Shown here piece by piece: positions 1 to 5,551 of a stretch of 6,666 nt of DNA. The stretch lies in contig JAQIBW010000061.1 of the NCBI GenBank assembly GCA_027858865.1, positions 1-6,666 on the forward strand, given 5' to 3'. This DNA is from Sulfurimonas sp. GTDB lineage: Bacteria > Campylobacterota > Campylobacteria > Campylobacterales > Sulfurimonadaceae. Positions within the stretch are counted from its first letter, which is position 1, and every line of letters begins with the position of its first letter. The notes beneath the pieces are model-generated. The model did no database searches and was not told the origin of the DNA. It was given only the letters and a program-made list of their open reading frames with translations. The translations under genes and the position numbers were made by a program.

Positions 1-37
1 TTATGTATTTTGTAATTTTATTTTTCATTTATGAACT

Positions 38-56
38 TTTTGTCAGGATTTTGTCA
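38..56. repeat. Tandem TTTTGTCA direct repeat, 11-bp period
   Basis: TTTTGTCA occurs at 38-45 and again, exactly, at 49-56, a spacing of one DNA helical turn. The TGTCA-N6-TGTCA layout resembles tandem half-sites bound by OmpR/PhoB-type response regulators (the enterobacterial pho box has this geometry). It lies about 70 bp upstream of the NosL-type gene and could serve it, or belong to whatever lies left of the window. The surroundings are very T-rich, which raises the chance of coincidence. Confidence 0.35.
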
Positions 57-95
57 CTTTTTAACACTTATGTAATAGTTAGTTGGTAATATTAG

Positions 96-103
96 TATAC
101 AAT
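96..103 (+). promoter_or_regulatory. Possible -10 region for the NosL-type gene
   Basis: TATACAAT at 96-103 is the best -10-like stretch before the lipoprotein gene. No convincing -35 box stands 16-18 bp upstream, which is common in Campylobacterota, where promoters rely on an extended -10 and upstream T-rich periodicity. A start near 110 would leave a short leader containing the ribosome-binding site AAGGGA at 113-118. Confidence 0.3.
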
Positions 104-124
104 AAAGAAATAAAGGGATAAAAA

Positions 125-616
125 ATGATGAAATTATATATATCGATAATAGCAACTTTACTATTAGTGGGTTGTACAGCTGAAAAAAAACCAAATGTTA
201 AATCTAGCATGTACCAATCGGTAAGTCCACAAGAGGCTACTCTAGTTCAAAGTGGTAAGGATAAAGGATCTTGTGTTAGATGTGGAATGAACTTAGTTAT
301 GTTTTACAAAACAAGTCATGCAGCAGAATATAAGGGTAAACATCAGCAATACTGTTCTATTCACTGTTTAGAAGATCACCTTGGTGAAGGTGTAACTCTT
401 AAAAACCCAAAAGTTGTAGATGTTGCTTCACTTAAATTCATTCCTGTCGGAAGTGCTTACTACGTTGTTGGCAGTAAAAAAAGAGGTACTATGACTAGAG
501 TTAGTAAGTATGCTTTTTTAGATGAAGAAATGGCTAAAAAATTCCAAGTAAAATATGGTGGAAAGATTATGAGATTTTCTAAGGCTTTAGAAGTTACAAA
601 AGAAGACTTTAAATAG
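125..616 (+). CDS. nosL: NosL-family copper-binding lipoprotein
   Basis: This 163-residue protein has a lipoprotein signal peptide: a short hydrophobic segment ends in the lipobox LVGC, placing the lipidated cysteine at C17. The mature part carries CVRCGM (C50, C53, M55) and YCSIHC (C77, H80, C81), followed by a mixed region ending in KIMRFSKALE, matching the NosL/nitrous-oxide-reductase accessory family. NosL proteins are envelope lipoproteins that bind Cu(I) and help deliver copper to NosZ; these Cys/Met/His residues are plausible ligands. Two ATG codons are adjacent (125 and 128). AAGGGA at 113-118 lies 6 nt before the first and 9 nt before the second, so either works, and the longer form is given. 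The gene stands alone here, with no nosZ, nosD, nosF or nosY visible, so a role in nitrous oxide reduction rests on family resemblance. A more general copper or cytochrome-oxidase role is possible. Confidence 0.8.
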   Translation: MMKLYISIIATLLLVGCTAEKKPNVKSSMYQSVSPQEATLVQSGKDKGSCVRCGMNLVMFYKTSHAAEYKGKHQQYCSIHCLEDHLGEGVTLKNPKVVDVASLKFIPVGSAYYVVGSKKRGTMTRVSKYAFLDEEMAKKFQVKYGGKIMRFSKALEVTKEDFK

Positions 617-629
617 TATTGCTTAACAA

Positions 630-659
630 CTAAATGAGCAATTTAATTTGCTCATTTAG
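630..659 (+). terminator. 12-bp perfect hairpin after the NosL-type gene
   Basis: CTAAATGAGCAA (630-641) pairs perfectly with TTGCTCATTTAG (648-659) around a 6-nt loop, starting 14 nt after the lipoprotein stop codon. Position and stem strength fit a transcription terminator. The following bases (AATATTTTAAAG) form only a weak T tract, and the symmetry means it could also act on transcription arriving from dnaK. Confidence 0.6.
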
Positions 660-669
660 AATATTTTAA

Positions 670-690
670 AGATAGAGTTTTACTCTATCT
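670..690 (-). terminator. 9-bp hairpin, probable dnaK terminator
   Basis: AGATAGAGT (670-678) and ACTCTATCT (682-690) are perfect complements around a 3-nt loop. On the minus strand the hairpin is followed by TTTAAAATATT, a modest T tract. It sits 41 bp after the dnaK stop but directly overlaps the last codons and stop of the duplicated DnaK tail, so it was probably built as the terminator of that older gene end and now serves the current dnaK. Confidence 0.55.
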
Positions 691-712
691 CTGCATCGAT
701 AACGTCTTCAAT
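680..712 (-). pseudogene. Remnant second copy of the DnaK C-terminal tail
   Basis: Read on the minus strand in the same frame as dnaK, the bases after the dnaK stop encode SIYISSIEDVIDAEIE and then TAA. The last ten residues repeat the end of DnaK (DDVIDAEIE plus stop). In the eight-codon DVIDAEIE core only the Ala codon (GCA) is unchanged; the other seven differ, all at the third base and all synonymously. There is no start codon or ribosome-binding site, so it is not an independent gene. The synonymous divergence argues against a recent slip duplication. It fits a relic of a divergent dnaK allele left when the present 3' end was brought in by recombination. Expression as a DnaK extension would need stop-codon readthrough, for which nothing is seen. 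Confidence 0.75.
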
Positions 713-730
713 GCTAGAGATGTATATACT

Positions 731-2617
731 TTATTCGATTTCTGCGTCTATTACATCGTCCTCTTCTTTCTTCTTTTTCTGATCAGCTTCTGCAGCAGCT
801 GGATCTTGCTCTTGTTTGTACATTTGCTCAGCCATTTTGTGACTTGCTTCAGTAAGAACTTTTACTTTCTCTTCGATTTGCTCTTTAGTAGCAGACTCAT
901 CTTTTAGAATTTCTTTAAGGTCAACTATAGCAGCTTCAATTTTAGCTTTTTCTTCTGCTTCTAATTTCTCTCCCATCTCTTCTACTGATTTTTCAGTTTG
1001 AGAAATAAGTGCATCAGCTTGGTTTCTTAAGTCTACCATTGCTTTTCTTGTTTCATCAGCTGCTTTGTTCTCTTCAGCATCTTGAACCATTTTGTTAATC
1101 TCTTCTTCACTTAATCCAGATGATCCTGAGATTGTGATTGATTGAGATTTACCAGTTCCTTTGTCTGTTGAGCTAACAGTTAAGATACCATTTGCGTCTA
1201 TGTCAAATGTAACTTCGATTTGAGGTACACCACGTGGAGCAGCTGGAATATCACCAAGTTCAAATAGACCTAAAGACTTGTTGTCTTTAGCAAACTCACG
1301 CTCACCTTGACCTACTGAAATAGATACAGCTGGTTGGTTATCTTCTGCAGTTGAGAATACTTGAGATTTTTTTACAGGAATTGTAGTTCCTTTCTCAATA
1401 ATCTTAGTCATAACTCCACCAAGAGTTTCAATACCAAGTGATAATGGAGTAACGTCTAGTAAAAGAACATCTTTTACATCACCACGTAAAACACCACCTT
1501 GAATAGCAGCACCGGCAGCAACAACTTCATCAGGGTTAACACCTTTGTTTAGTACTTTTCCACCGAAAAATTTACTTACAGCTTCTTGTGCCATTGGAAC
1601 ACGTGTTGAACCACCAACCATGATAATCTCTTTAATATCACTGTTTTCTAAGTCAGCTTCTTTCATTGCTACTTTGATGTGATCAATCGTTTCTTCAACA
1701 AGATCAGAAATCATACCCTCAAATTTAGCACGAGTAAGTTTTATAACAAGGTGTTGTGGCCCAGCTTCTGTCATTGTGATGAACGGTAAGTTAATCTCAG
1801 TTTCAGTTGAACTTGAAAGTTCTTTTTTAGCATTTTCAGCAGCATCTTTTAGACGTTGAAGAGCCATTTTGTCATTTTTAAGATCAATCCCGTGAGAAGA
1901 TTTGAACTCAGCATTTAAGAAGTCAACGATTTTGTTATCAAAGTCGTCACCACCTAAGAATGCATTACCGTCAGTTGAAAGAACCTCAAACGTACCGTCA
2001 GAGATTTCTAAAACAGTAACATCAAATGTTCCACCACCAAGGTCATAAACAAGAACATTTTCTTCAGCTTTGCTTTCTAATCCATAAGCAAGTGCAGAAG
2101 CAGTTGGCTCATTGATAATACGAAGAACATTAAGGCCAGCGATAGTACCTGCATCTTTTGTTGCTTTTCTCTGTGCGTCATTAAAGTAAGCAGGAACTGT
2201 TATAACAGCATCAGTTACCTTAGAACCTAAATAAGCCTCAGCATCTTCTTTTAGTTTTGTAAGAATCTTAGCTGAAATCTCTTGAGGAGTATAAATCTTA
2301 CCTGCAACATCAACAGCCGCTGAACCATCCTTATCAACGATGTTGTAAGTTACTTTATCGTGAGCCTCTTTAGCATTTTCCTCATTCATCATAAGACCCA
2401 TAATTCTCTTGATTGATGAGATTGTTCTCTCTGGGTTTGTGATAGCTTGGCGTTTTGCCGGATCACCAACTAGTACATCACCTTTGTCTGTAAAAGCAAC
2501 TATTGAAGGAGTTGTATTTTTACCCTCTGCATTTGGGATGATTTTTGCTTCACCACCCTCGTATACTGCTACACATGAATTTGTTGTTCCTAAATCTATA
2601 CCAATTACTTTACTCAT
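731..2617 (-). CDS. dnaK: Molecular chaperone DnaK (Hsp70)
   Basis: A complete 628-residue Hsp70, the usual bacterial length. The N-terminal ATPase domain (about 1-380) shows all three family signatures: IDLGTTNS at 7-14, the YDLGGGTFDVTVLE block ending at 204 (T197 corresponds to the autophosphorylated Thr of E. coli DnaK), and IIMVGGSTRVP from 331. The hydrophobic linker DVLLLDVTPLSLG (383-395) leads into the beta-sandwich substrate domain, then the helical lid from about 502, a lysine/glutamate-rich tail and the conserved end EEDDVIDAEIE. It binds exposed hydrophobic segments in the cytoplasm in an ATP cycle driven by DnaJ and GrpE. AAGGA at 2630-2626 lies 8 nt before the ATG. It follows grpE after an unusually long 157-bp gap with REP-like hairpins, and probably shares the grpE promoter. 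dnaJ is not in the window. A second copy of the tail lies just past the stop. Confidence 0.99.
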   Translation of the reverse strand: MSKVIGIDLGTTNSCVAVYEGGEAKIIPNAEGKNTTPSIVAFTDKGDVLVGDPAKRQAITNPERTISSIKRIMGLMMNEENAKEAHDKVTYNIVDKDGSAAVDVAGKIYTPQEISAKILTKLKEDAEAYLGSKVTDAVITVPAYFNDAQRKATKDAGTIAGLNVLRIINEPTASALAYGLESKAEENVLVYDLGGGTFDVTVLEISDGTFEVLSTDGNAFLGGDDFDNKIVDFLNAEFKSSHGIDLKNDKMALQRLKDAAENAKKELSSSTETEINLPFITMTEAGPQHLVIKLTRAKFEGMISDLVEETIDHIKVAMKEADLENSDIKEIIMVGGSTRVPMAQEAVSKFFGGKVLNKGVNPDEVVAAGAAIQGGVLRGDVKDVLLLDVTPLSLGIETLGGVMTKIIEKGTTIPVKKSQVFSTAEDNQPAVSISVGQGEREFAKDNKSLGLFELGDIPAAPRGVPQIEVTFDIDANGILTVSSTDKGTGKSQSITISGSSGLSEEEINKMVQDAEENKAADETRKAMVDLRNQADALISQTEKSVEEMGEKLEAEEKAKIEAAIVDLKEILKDESATKEQIEEKVKVLTEASHKMAEQMYKQEQDPAAAEADQKKKKEEDDVIDAEIE

Positions 2618-2669
2618 TATTTGATTCCTTGTTTATTTACTATTTTATTTTATTCGTTTTCTCGTTCCA

Positions 2670-2681
2670 TCTCTCCAGAGA
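2670..2681. repeat. Small hairpin in the grpE-dnaK gap
   Basis: TCTCT (2670-2674) pairs with AGAGA (2677-2681) around CC. It is preceded by GTTCCA (2664-2669), for which no complementary right arm is present. It may be one surviving part of another palindromic repeat next to the better preserved element at 2696-2745. The evidence is weak, since a 5-bp stem can arise by chance. Confidence 0.25.
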
Positions 2682-2695
2682 CTGTGAAATAACTT

Positions 2696-2745
2696 GGAAG
2701 TGAGGCTTCAGCCTCGCCATTTTGCGGGACTGAAGTCCCACTTCC
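2696..2745. repeat. REP/BIME-like pair of inverted hairpin units
   Basis: Two related units lie head to head. Both start GGAAGTG at the outer edge, and each contains a 5-bp hairpin with loop TTCA on its own strand: GAGGC/GCCTC at 2702-2715, and GGGAC/GTCCC at 2726-2739 (loop read as TGAA on the plus strand). Aligned in the same orientation, the hairpin segments differ at four positions that form two compensated base pairs (A-T for G-C, and G-C for A-T), so each stem stays intact. The whole also folds as one long stem of 22 positions with only two A.C mismatches around CATTTT. It is markedly GC-richer than its surroundings. This is the architecture of REP/BIME elements mobilised by RAYT-type transposases. 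Lying inside the grpE-dnaK transcript, it would form strong RNA structure and could affect processing or the GrpE:DnaK ratio. Confidence 0.7.
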
Positions 2746-2774
2746 TAAAGAAAACGCTAGTTTTTTCTTCCGAA

Positions 2775-3332
2775 TTAATTCGCTACTATAACCATTGCTT
2801 CACGCAGTGGTCTGTTCTTATACTTATATCCAGATTGAAAAGTTTGAACAATCTGTCCAGACTCAACATCTTCACTATCTATACTCTGTATAGCATTATG
2901 AATATTTGGATCAAATGGCTCATCGTGAGATACCATTGTTATGCCGTGTTTTTCTAAAGAAGTCGTGAATTGTTTAATTGTTAAGTCAATTCCCTCTTTT
3001 AGTTTTTCTAAAAGTTCTTCTGGCCCTGCTTCAGAGGCTGTAGAAATCATAGCCATTTGAAGAGCGTCCATTACTGGAATCATATCTTTAGCGAATTTCT
3101 CATTTGAGTATTCAACCGCAGTATATTTTTCTCTTTCTAATCTTTTTTTGATATTATCAAAATCAGCATGAACTCTTGCATACTTATCTTTTAGAGATAT
3201 TAGCTCTTCTTGAAGAAGGTCAAACTCATTCTCTACTGCTTCAGCTTCTGCCTCAGCTTCGCTTAGTTCTGTATTTTCCTCTTCGTTCTCTAGAGGTTGT
3301 GTTTGTAATTCTTCATCTGTTTGTTTTGACAT
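2775..3332 (-). CDS. grpE: Nucleotide exchange factor GrpE
   Basis: A complete 185-residue GrpE, close to the usual length. It has a disordered acidic N-terminus (Glu/Ala run near 25-33), a long helical/coiled-coil region with the typical YARVHADFDNIKKR segment (51-64), the FDPNIHNAI block (140-148), and the C-terminal beta-domain signature GYKYKNRPLREAMVIV (168-183). GrpE works as a dimer that opens the DnaK nucleotide-binding cleft and releases ADP; in many bacteria it also acts as a thermosensor. AGGAG at 3350-3346 lies 13 nt before the ATG, slightly long but the only candidate. It is the first gene of the operon here: the 5' neighbour is a divergent gene rather than hrcA, which commonly precedes grpE in Campylobacterota. 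A perfect sigma-70 promoter overlapped by a HAIR-like operator lies just upstream. Confidence 0.97.
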   Translation of the reverse strand: MSKQTDEELQTQPLENEEENTELSEAEAEAEAVENEFDLLQEELISLKDKYARVHADFDNIKKRLEREKYTAVEYSNEKFAKDMIPVMDALQMAMISTASEAGPEELLEKLKEGIDLTIKQFTTSLEKHGITMVSHDEPFDPNIHNAIQSIDSEDVESGQIVQTFQSGYKYKNRPLREAMVIVAN

Positions 3333-3371
3333 AGTTGTTAAATAACTCCTTTATTTTAAAAAGATAACACT

Positions 3372-3400
3372 ATTATACATATTGAGTGTAACAATGTCAA
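3372..3400 (-). promoter_or_regulatory. Consensus sigma-70 promoter of grpE-dnaK
   Basis: On the minus strand, TTGACA (3400-3395) and TATAAT (3377-3372) are separated by exactly 17 bp: a full match to the housekeeping sigma consensus, rare in any genome. The predicted start is near 3365, leaving a leader of about 32 nt with the grpE ribosome-binding site. Such an intrinsically strong promoter would be expected to need a tight repressor, which fits the operator over its -35 box. Confidence 0.85.
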
Positions 3401-3401
3401 G
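3382..3401. promoter_or_regulatory. HAIR-like HspR operator 1
   Basis: TTGAGT (3382-3387), a 7-bp spacer and TGTCAAG (3395-3401) match the HspR inverted repeat CTTGAGT-N7-ACTCAAG at 11 of 14 arm positions with exact spacing. HspR is a MerR-type heat-shock repressor, used in epsilonproteobacteria to control chaperone operons. The right arm, read on the minus strand, contains the grpE -35 box, so binding would block RNA polymerase directly. The hspR gene is not in the window. Confidence 0.7.
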
Positions 3402-3430
3402 TGCTACTTTAGTTTTATTAGTAAGATAAG

Positions 3431-3450
3431 TTGAGTCTTATGGTGTCAAG
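3431..3450. promoter_or_regulatory. HAIR-like HspR operator 2
   Basis: A second TTGAGT-N7-TGTCAAG has both arms identical to operator 1 but an unrelated spacer (CTTATGG versus GTAACAA). It lies 49 bp from operator 1, close to five helical turns, so both could be bound on nearly the same face of the DNA. No good -10 box accompanies its minus-strand TTGACA, which suggests an operator rather than a second promoter. It lies 85 bp before the divergent AsmA-like gene. Confidence 0.68.
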
Positions 3451-3477
3451 TAATAAAAATACAAATTTAAAGTTAAA

Positions 3478-3507
3478 TTGAGTATCATTATATGTATTTT
3501 TTATTAT
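3478..3507 (+). promoter_or_regulatory. Possible promoter of the AsmA-like gene
   Basis: TTGAGT (3478-3483) and TATTAT (3502-3507) are 18 bp apart, with a T-rich spacer typical of Campylobacterota promoters. An alternative -10, TATAGT, lies at 3505-3510. A start near 3514-3517 would leave a leader of about 20 nt containing AGGAG (3526-3530). The TTGAGT also repeats the left arm of the two HAIR-like operators. Confidence 0.4.
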
Positions 3508-3535
3508 AGTAGAATACTAACATATAGGAGTTAAT

Positions 3536-5533
3536 ATGAGATATTTAGCATGGTTTGGTGGATTATTTGCAACGCTAATAATAGGTTTATATGTTATAGC
3601 GTTTACATCTTTTGGAAATTCTATATTACAGCCGGTGATTGAAGAAAAGATTAAAGAGCAGACTCTCCTCGATAGTAAACTAAGTGTTTTTTCCTTGAGT
3701 ATGAGTGAACTACATATAGAAATAAAGATAGATAAAGACAATATAGTAGGATTAAAAGGAAATTACTCTCTTTTCTCACAATCGTTTGACATTAACTATA
3801 AAGTAAAGTTCGACGATTTGAACTCACTTAAATCACTAAGTGGAGTAGAACTTCATAAAGCATTTCATACCAATGGTAAAGTAAAAGGTAATATGGCTTT
3901 TATAAACATAGATGGTATTAGTGATGTAGCATCTAGTGATACTACTTACCATGTAGAACTAACTGAGTTTAATCCTACTTCTATAATCGCTAAAGTTAAA
4001 AACCTAAAACTGGTAGAGCTTTTAGAAATAGGGGCACAAAAACCTTATGCTAGTGCAGATGTAAATTTAGATATTAATTTTAAAAATATTAAACCTCATG
4101 CCTTAGATGGAAATATTGTTCTTAAAACAGAAGATGGGAAGTTAAATACAAAAGTTATGAAAAATGATTTTAACATCATTGTCCCAAGTACAGATTTTGC
4201 CATGAGCATGGATGCTCAGTTAAAAGGTGACGATGTTGACTATGCATACAAGCTAATGTCTAATCTGTTTAAAATAACTTCATCTGGTAAAGTGATCCCC
4301 ACACCACTTAAAACAGATGTAAAATATGCGATTGATATAAAAGAGCTTGCACTTCTTAAGCCGGTAACAGGAGCAGATGTCAGAGGCTCTTTTAGACTAA
4401 ACGGTAGAGTAAAAGGAACGAAAGATAAGCTTACCGTAGATGGAGAGAGCGATGTAGCATCTTCAGATACAAAATTTGAAGCTATATTAAAAGACTTTGC
4501 GCCCTCAAGCGTTGTCGCTAGTATGAAAAACTTAAAGCTATCAAGAGTTTTATATATGGTTAAACAGCCTCACTACGCAGATGGAATCTTCTCTTTAGAT
4601 GTTAATATAGCAGATGCAAGAAGTGCAAAGCTAAACGGTACAGTGGTAACAAGTGTGAAAAAAGGCTTACTAGACGTAAAGTATATGACAAAAGCATACA
4701 AGTTTAAAACACCAATGCCACAAACAGCCTTTCAAATGACTACAAGTACAACTCTAAATGGAAACATTATTGACACTAAAGTTAACTTGGATTCTACACT
4801 TGCAAACTTTGATATAAAAAGAGCAAGAATAAATCTAAGTAATAACTCTGTAGTTAGTGATTATAAGGCAACAGTACCAAACCTAGACAAGCTGTTTTTT
4901 GCAACTGAACAACATCTCAAAGGTGATATTAGTGTTCATGGAGAGTTAAACAAGGGTAATGATCTAGACCTTACGATACTCTCAAATGTAGCTGGCGGTA
5001 AGATAGATGCTAAACTTCACAATGATGACTTCCATGCCGACATACTCTCTATCCAGACATTAGACGCTCTTCATATGCTGATATATCCTGAGATTTTCAA
5101 ATCATCTTTAAATGCTAAACTTGACTATAATTTGGCTCATAAAAAAGGTAAGTTTGACGGGCACTTAGTAGATGGAAAGTTTACTAAAAACGAGATGTTT
5201 TCTTTAATTAAACAGTATGCAAAAGTTGATATGTATGTAGAAACATTTAAAGGTGATGTAAATGCTGATATAAACAAAGAAAAGATAGTTGCATCTATGA
5301 ACTTGAAATCTAACACTTCATCTATCAAGACAAAAAATACAAGGTTAAATACTAAAACAAAAACTATTGACTCTAAAATAGATGTTGTTGCAAATAAAAA
5401 TCCGGTATTAGTTACACTAAAAGGTAAGACTTCTTCACCCAAAGTAAGTGTCGATGTAGAAGACCTTTTAAAACAAGAGGCGGGGAAAGCTATAGAAAAA
5501 GAAGTAGGCAAACTACTTAAAGGTTTTTTCTAG
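3536..5533 (+). CDS. AsmA-like periplasmic protein with N-terminal membrane anchor
   Basis: A 665-residue protein with one N-terminal hydrophobic segment (about 4-24) and no other membrane span, so it is probably anchored in the inner membrane with a large periplasmic part. The body is rich in alternating polar/apolar beta-strand sequence and holds three homologous units (about 88-260, 264-441 and 443-640). The C-terminus, GKTSSPKVSVDVEDLLKQ followed by a basic amphipathic helix, resembles the end of AsmA-family proteins. That family (AsmA, TamB, YhdP) forms long beta-groove structures linked to outer-membrane assembly and phospholipid transport. Membership is inferred from architecture and the tail, and no catalytic motif is seen. 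AGGAG at 3526-3530 lies 5 nt before the ATG. The gene is transcribed divergently from grpE-dnaK and ends 1 bp from the converging GGDEF-EAL gene. Confidence 0.9.
   Translation: MRYLAWFGGLFATLIIGLYVIAFTSFGNSILQPVIEEKIKEQTLLDSKLSVFSLSMSELHIEIKIDKDNIVGLKGNYSLFSQSFDINYKVKFDDLNSLKSLSGVELHKAFHTNGKVKGNMAFINIDGISDVASSDTTYHVELTEFNPTSIIAKVKNLKLVELLEIGAQKPYASADVNLDINFKNIKPHALDGNIVLKTEDGKLNTKVMKNDFNIIVPSTDFAMSMDAQLKGDDVDYAYKLMSNLFKITSSGKVIPTPLKTDVKYAIDIKELALLKPVTGADVRGSFRLNGRVKGTKDKLTVDGESDVASSDTKFEAILKDFAPSSVVASMKNLKLSRVLYMVKQPHYADGIFSLDVNIADARSAKLNGTVVTSVKKGLLDVKYMTKAYKFKTPMPQTAFQMTTSTTLNGNIIDTKVNLDSTLANFDIKRARINLSNNSVVSDYKATVPNLDKLFFATEQHLKGDISVHGELNKGNDLDLTILSNVAGGKIDAKLHNDDFHADILSIQTLDALHMLIYPEIFKSSLNAKLDYNLAHKKGKFDGHLVDGKFTKNEMFSLIKQYAKVDMYVETFKGDVNADINKEKIVASMNLKSNTSSIKTKNTRLNTKTKTIDSKIDVVANKNPVLVTLKGKTSSPKVSVDVEDLLKQEAGKAIEKEVGKLLKGFF
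3797..5455 (+). repeat. Three homologous protein units within the AsmA-like gene
   Basis: Units 1 and 2 share NGKVKG.../NGRVKG..., then SDVASSDT at 129-136 and 305-312, F-(N/A)-P-(T/S)-S, K-NLKL and a Y-AD/YAS block, in the same order and at a constant offset of about 176 residues. Unit 3 (from 443) keeps the scaffold (LKGDISVHGELNKG, then LHMLIYPEIFKSSLNAKLDYNL) but is more diverged and longer. This points to repeated duplication of a unit of roughly 175-195 residues. Unit edges are approximate. Confidence 0.7.
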
Positions 5534-5551
5534 ATTATCCTTTAAATAGTT
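5511..5551. terminator. Candidate shared bidirectional terminator across two stop codons
   Basis: AACTACTTAAAGG (5511-5523) pairs with CCTTTAAATAGTT (5539-5551) with a single C.A mismatch. The 15-nt loop contains both stop codons of the converging genes. Because the gap is 1 bp, any terminator must lie within coding sequence. A competing plus-strand structure (AAGTAG 5502-5507 with CTACTT 5513-5518) comes 5 nt before a run of six T at 5524-5529. Either could end transcription, but the large loop and AT-rich stem keep this tentative. Confidence 0.45.

Noticed and set aside
2747..2770. AT-rich hairpin (AAGAAAA with TTTTCTT) as a grpE terminator
   Set aside because: The stem is almost all A-T with mismatches and would cut off dnaK, for which no alternative promoter is convincing.
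2409..2957. Open frames on the plus strand at 2409-2624 and 2694-2957
   Set aside because: They lie antisense to the dnaK 5' end, and across the REP-like element and the grpE 3' end. Neither has a ribosome-binding site or a protein-like composition.
3381..3407. CIRCE-like half-site AAGTGCTAC at 3399-3407
   Set aside because: It matches 7 of 9 bases of the CIRCE right arm GAGTGCTAA, but the position where the left arm TTAGCACTC should be (3381-3389) reads ATTGAGTGT, so no inverted repeat exists.
3421..3449. Second grpE promoter using TTGACA of operator 2 as -35
   Set aside because: The hexamer 17 bp downstream on the minus strand is TCTTAC, a poor -10, so operator function explains the sequence better.
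3517..3741. Minus-strand open frame over the start of the AsmA-like gene
   Set aside because: It is antisense to a well-supported gene, with no ribosome-binding site, and its low-complexity product mirrors the coding strand.
5137..5511. Minus-strand open frame inside the AsmA-like gene
   Set aside because: Its Ser/Phe/Thr-rich product is what the antisense of Lys/Asp/Val-rich coding gives. It lies within the supported gene.
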